In this document: piece by piece, positions 5,385 to 5,404 of the stretch
Layout: the number at the start of each line of letters is the position of its first letter
Position numbering within the stretch: the stretch's first letter is position 1
Assembly: GCA_021798635.1 (NCBI GenBank)
Contig: JAJZGH010000293.1
Coordinates: 1 to 5,404, forward strand
Reading direction: 5' to 3'
DNA from: Planctomycetota bacterium
Lineage (GTDB): Bacteria; Planctomycetota; Phycisphaerae; WQYP01
DNA: 5,404 nt
Program-made: the position numbers and the translations under genes
The notes under the pieces: generated by a model
Told to the model about the DNA's origin: nothing
Databases searched by the model: none
The model's input: the letters and a program-made list of their open reading frames with translations, nothing else

Positions 5385-5404
5385 ATGATGAAACTTAAAC
5401 TTCT
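5385..5404 (+). CDS. Start of a downstream gene, cut off by the window edge
   Basis: Two consecutive ATG codons (5385, 5388) open a frame reading MMKLKL before the sequence ends. The position just after a strong promoter supports a gene start, and the basic-hydrophobic beginning would suit a signal peptide. The ribosome binding site is weak (GGTGTGAAG). Nothing can be said about the product. Confidence 0.4.

Overview
The window carries four coding regions and the first few codons of a fifth, all on the + strand. No RNA gene, CRISPR array or complete mobile element is visible. The layout suggests a moderately GC-rich Gram-negative bacterium, because two products look like exported or inner-membrane-anchored envelope proteins and the first is an Aas-type lipid enzyme. 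The mix of a multidomain acyl-ACP synthetase, large uncharacterised membrane-anchored proteins and a stray IS66-type gene would fit a planctomycete or relative, but that is an impression only; nothing in the window fixes the taxon.

Region 1 (left edge to 2023) is the 3' part of a multidomain enzyme: an acyl carrier protein (ACP) domain joined to an acyl-ACP synthetase-like AMP-forming ligase closely resembling the C-terminal half of E. coli Aas. The frame is open to the left edge and the first ATG has no ribosome binding site, so the protein very probably starts outside the window. Region 2 (2024-2269) is a 246-base gap with a GC-rich hairpin and a perfect 16-base palindrome of the kind bound by dimeric repressors. 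Region 3 (2270-3463) encodes an unrecognised 397-residue protein with one N-terminal membrane anchor.

Region 4 (3508-3852) is an orphan IS66-type TnpA-like helix-turn-helix gene with no tnpB or tnpC after it. Its C-terminal third does not look like the family and contains a long inverted repeat, so it is probably a decayed insertion sequence remnant. Region 5 (3853-4096) is a 244-base leader with a TATAAT box and several stem-loops. It leads into region 6 (4097-5287), a 396-residue secreted protein with a signal peptide, a possible LolA/lipoprotein-sorting-like body, a proline-rich linker and a C-terminal membrane helix. Region 7 (5288-5404) holds the best promoter in the window, TTCACA-17-TATAAT, with an inverted repeat over the -35 box. 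It precedes an ATG-ATG start cut off by the right edge.

The genes do not form an obvious pathway. The first acts in phospholipid or acyl-chain metabolism, and the two large unknowns are envelope proteins by topology. Gaps of about 245 bases with their own regulatory-looking sequences separate them, which suggests separate transcription units rather than one operon. I found no convincing new biological system. The items most worth following are the ACP-synthetase fusion, the 16-base palindrome, the structured leader and the unusual two-ended envelope protein.
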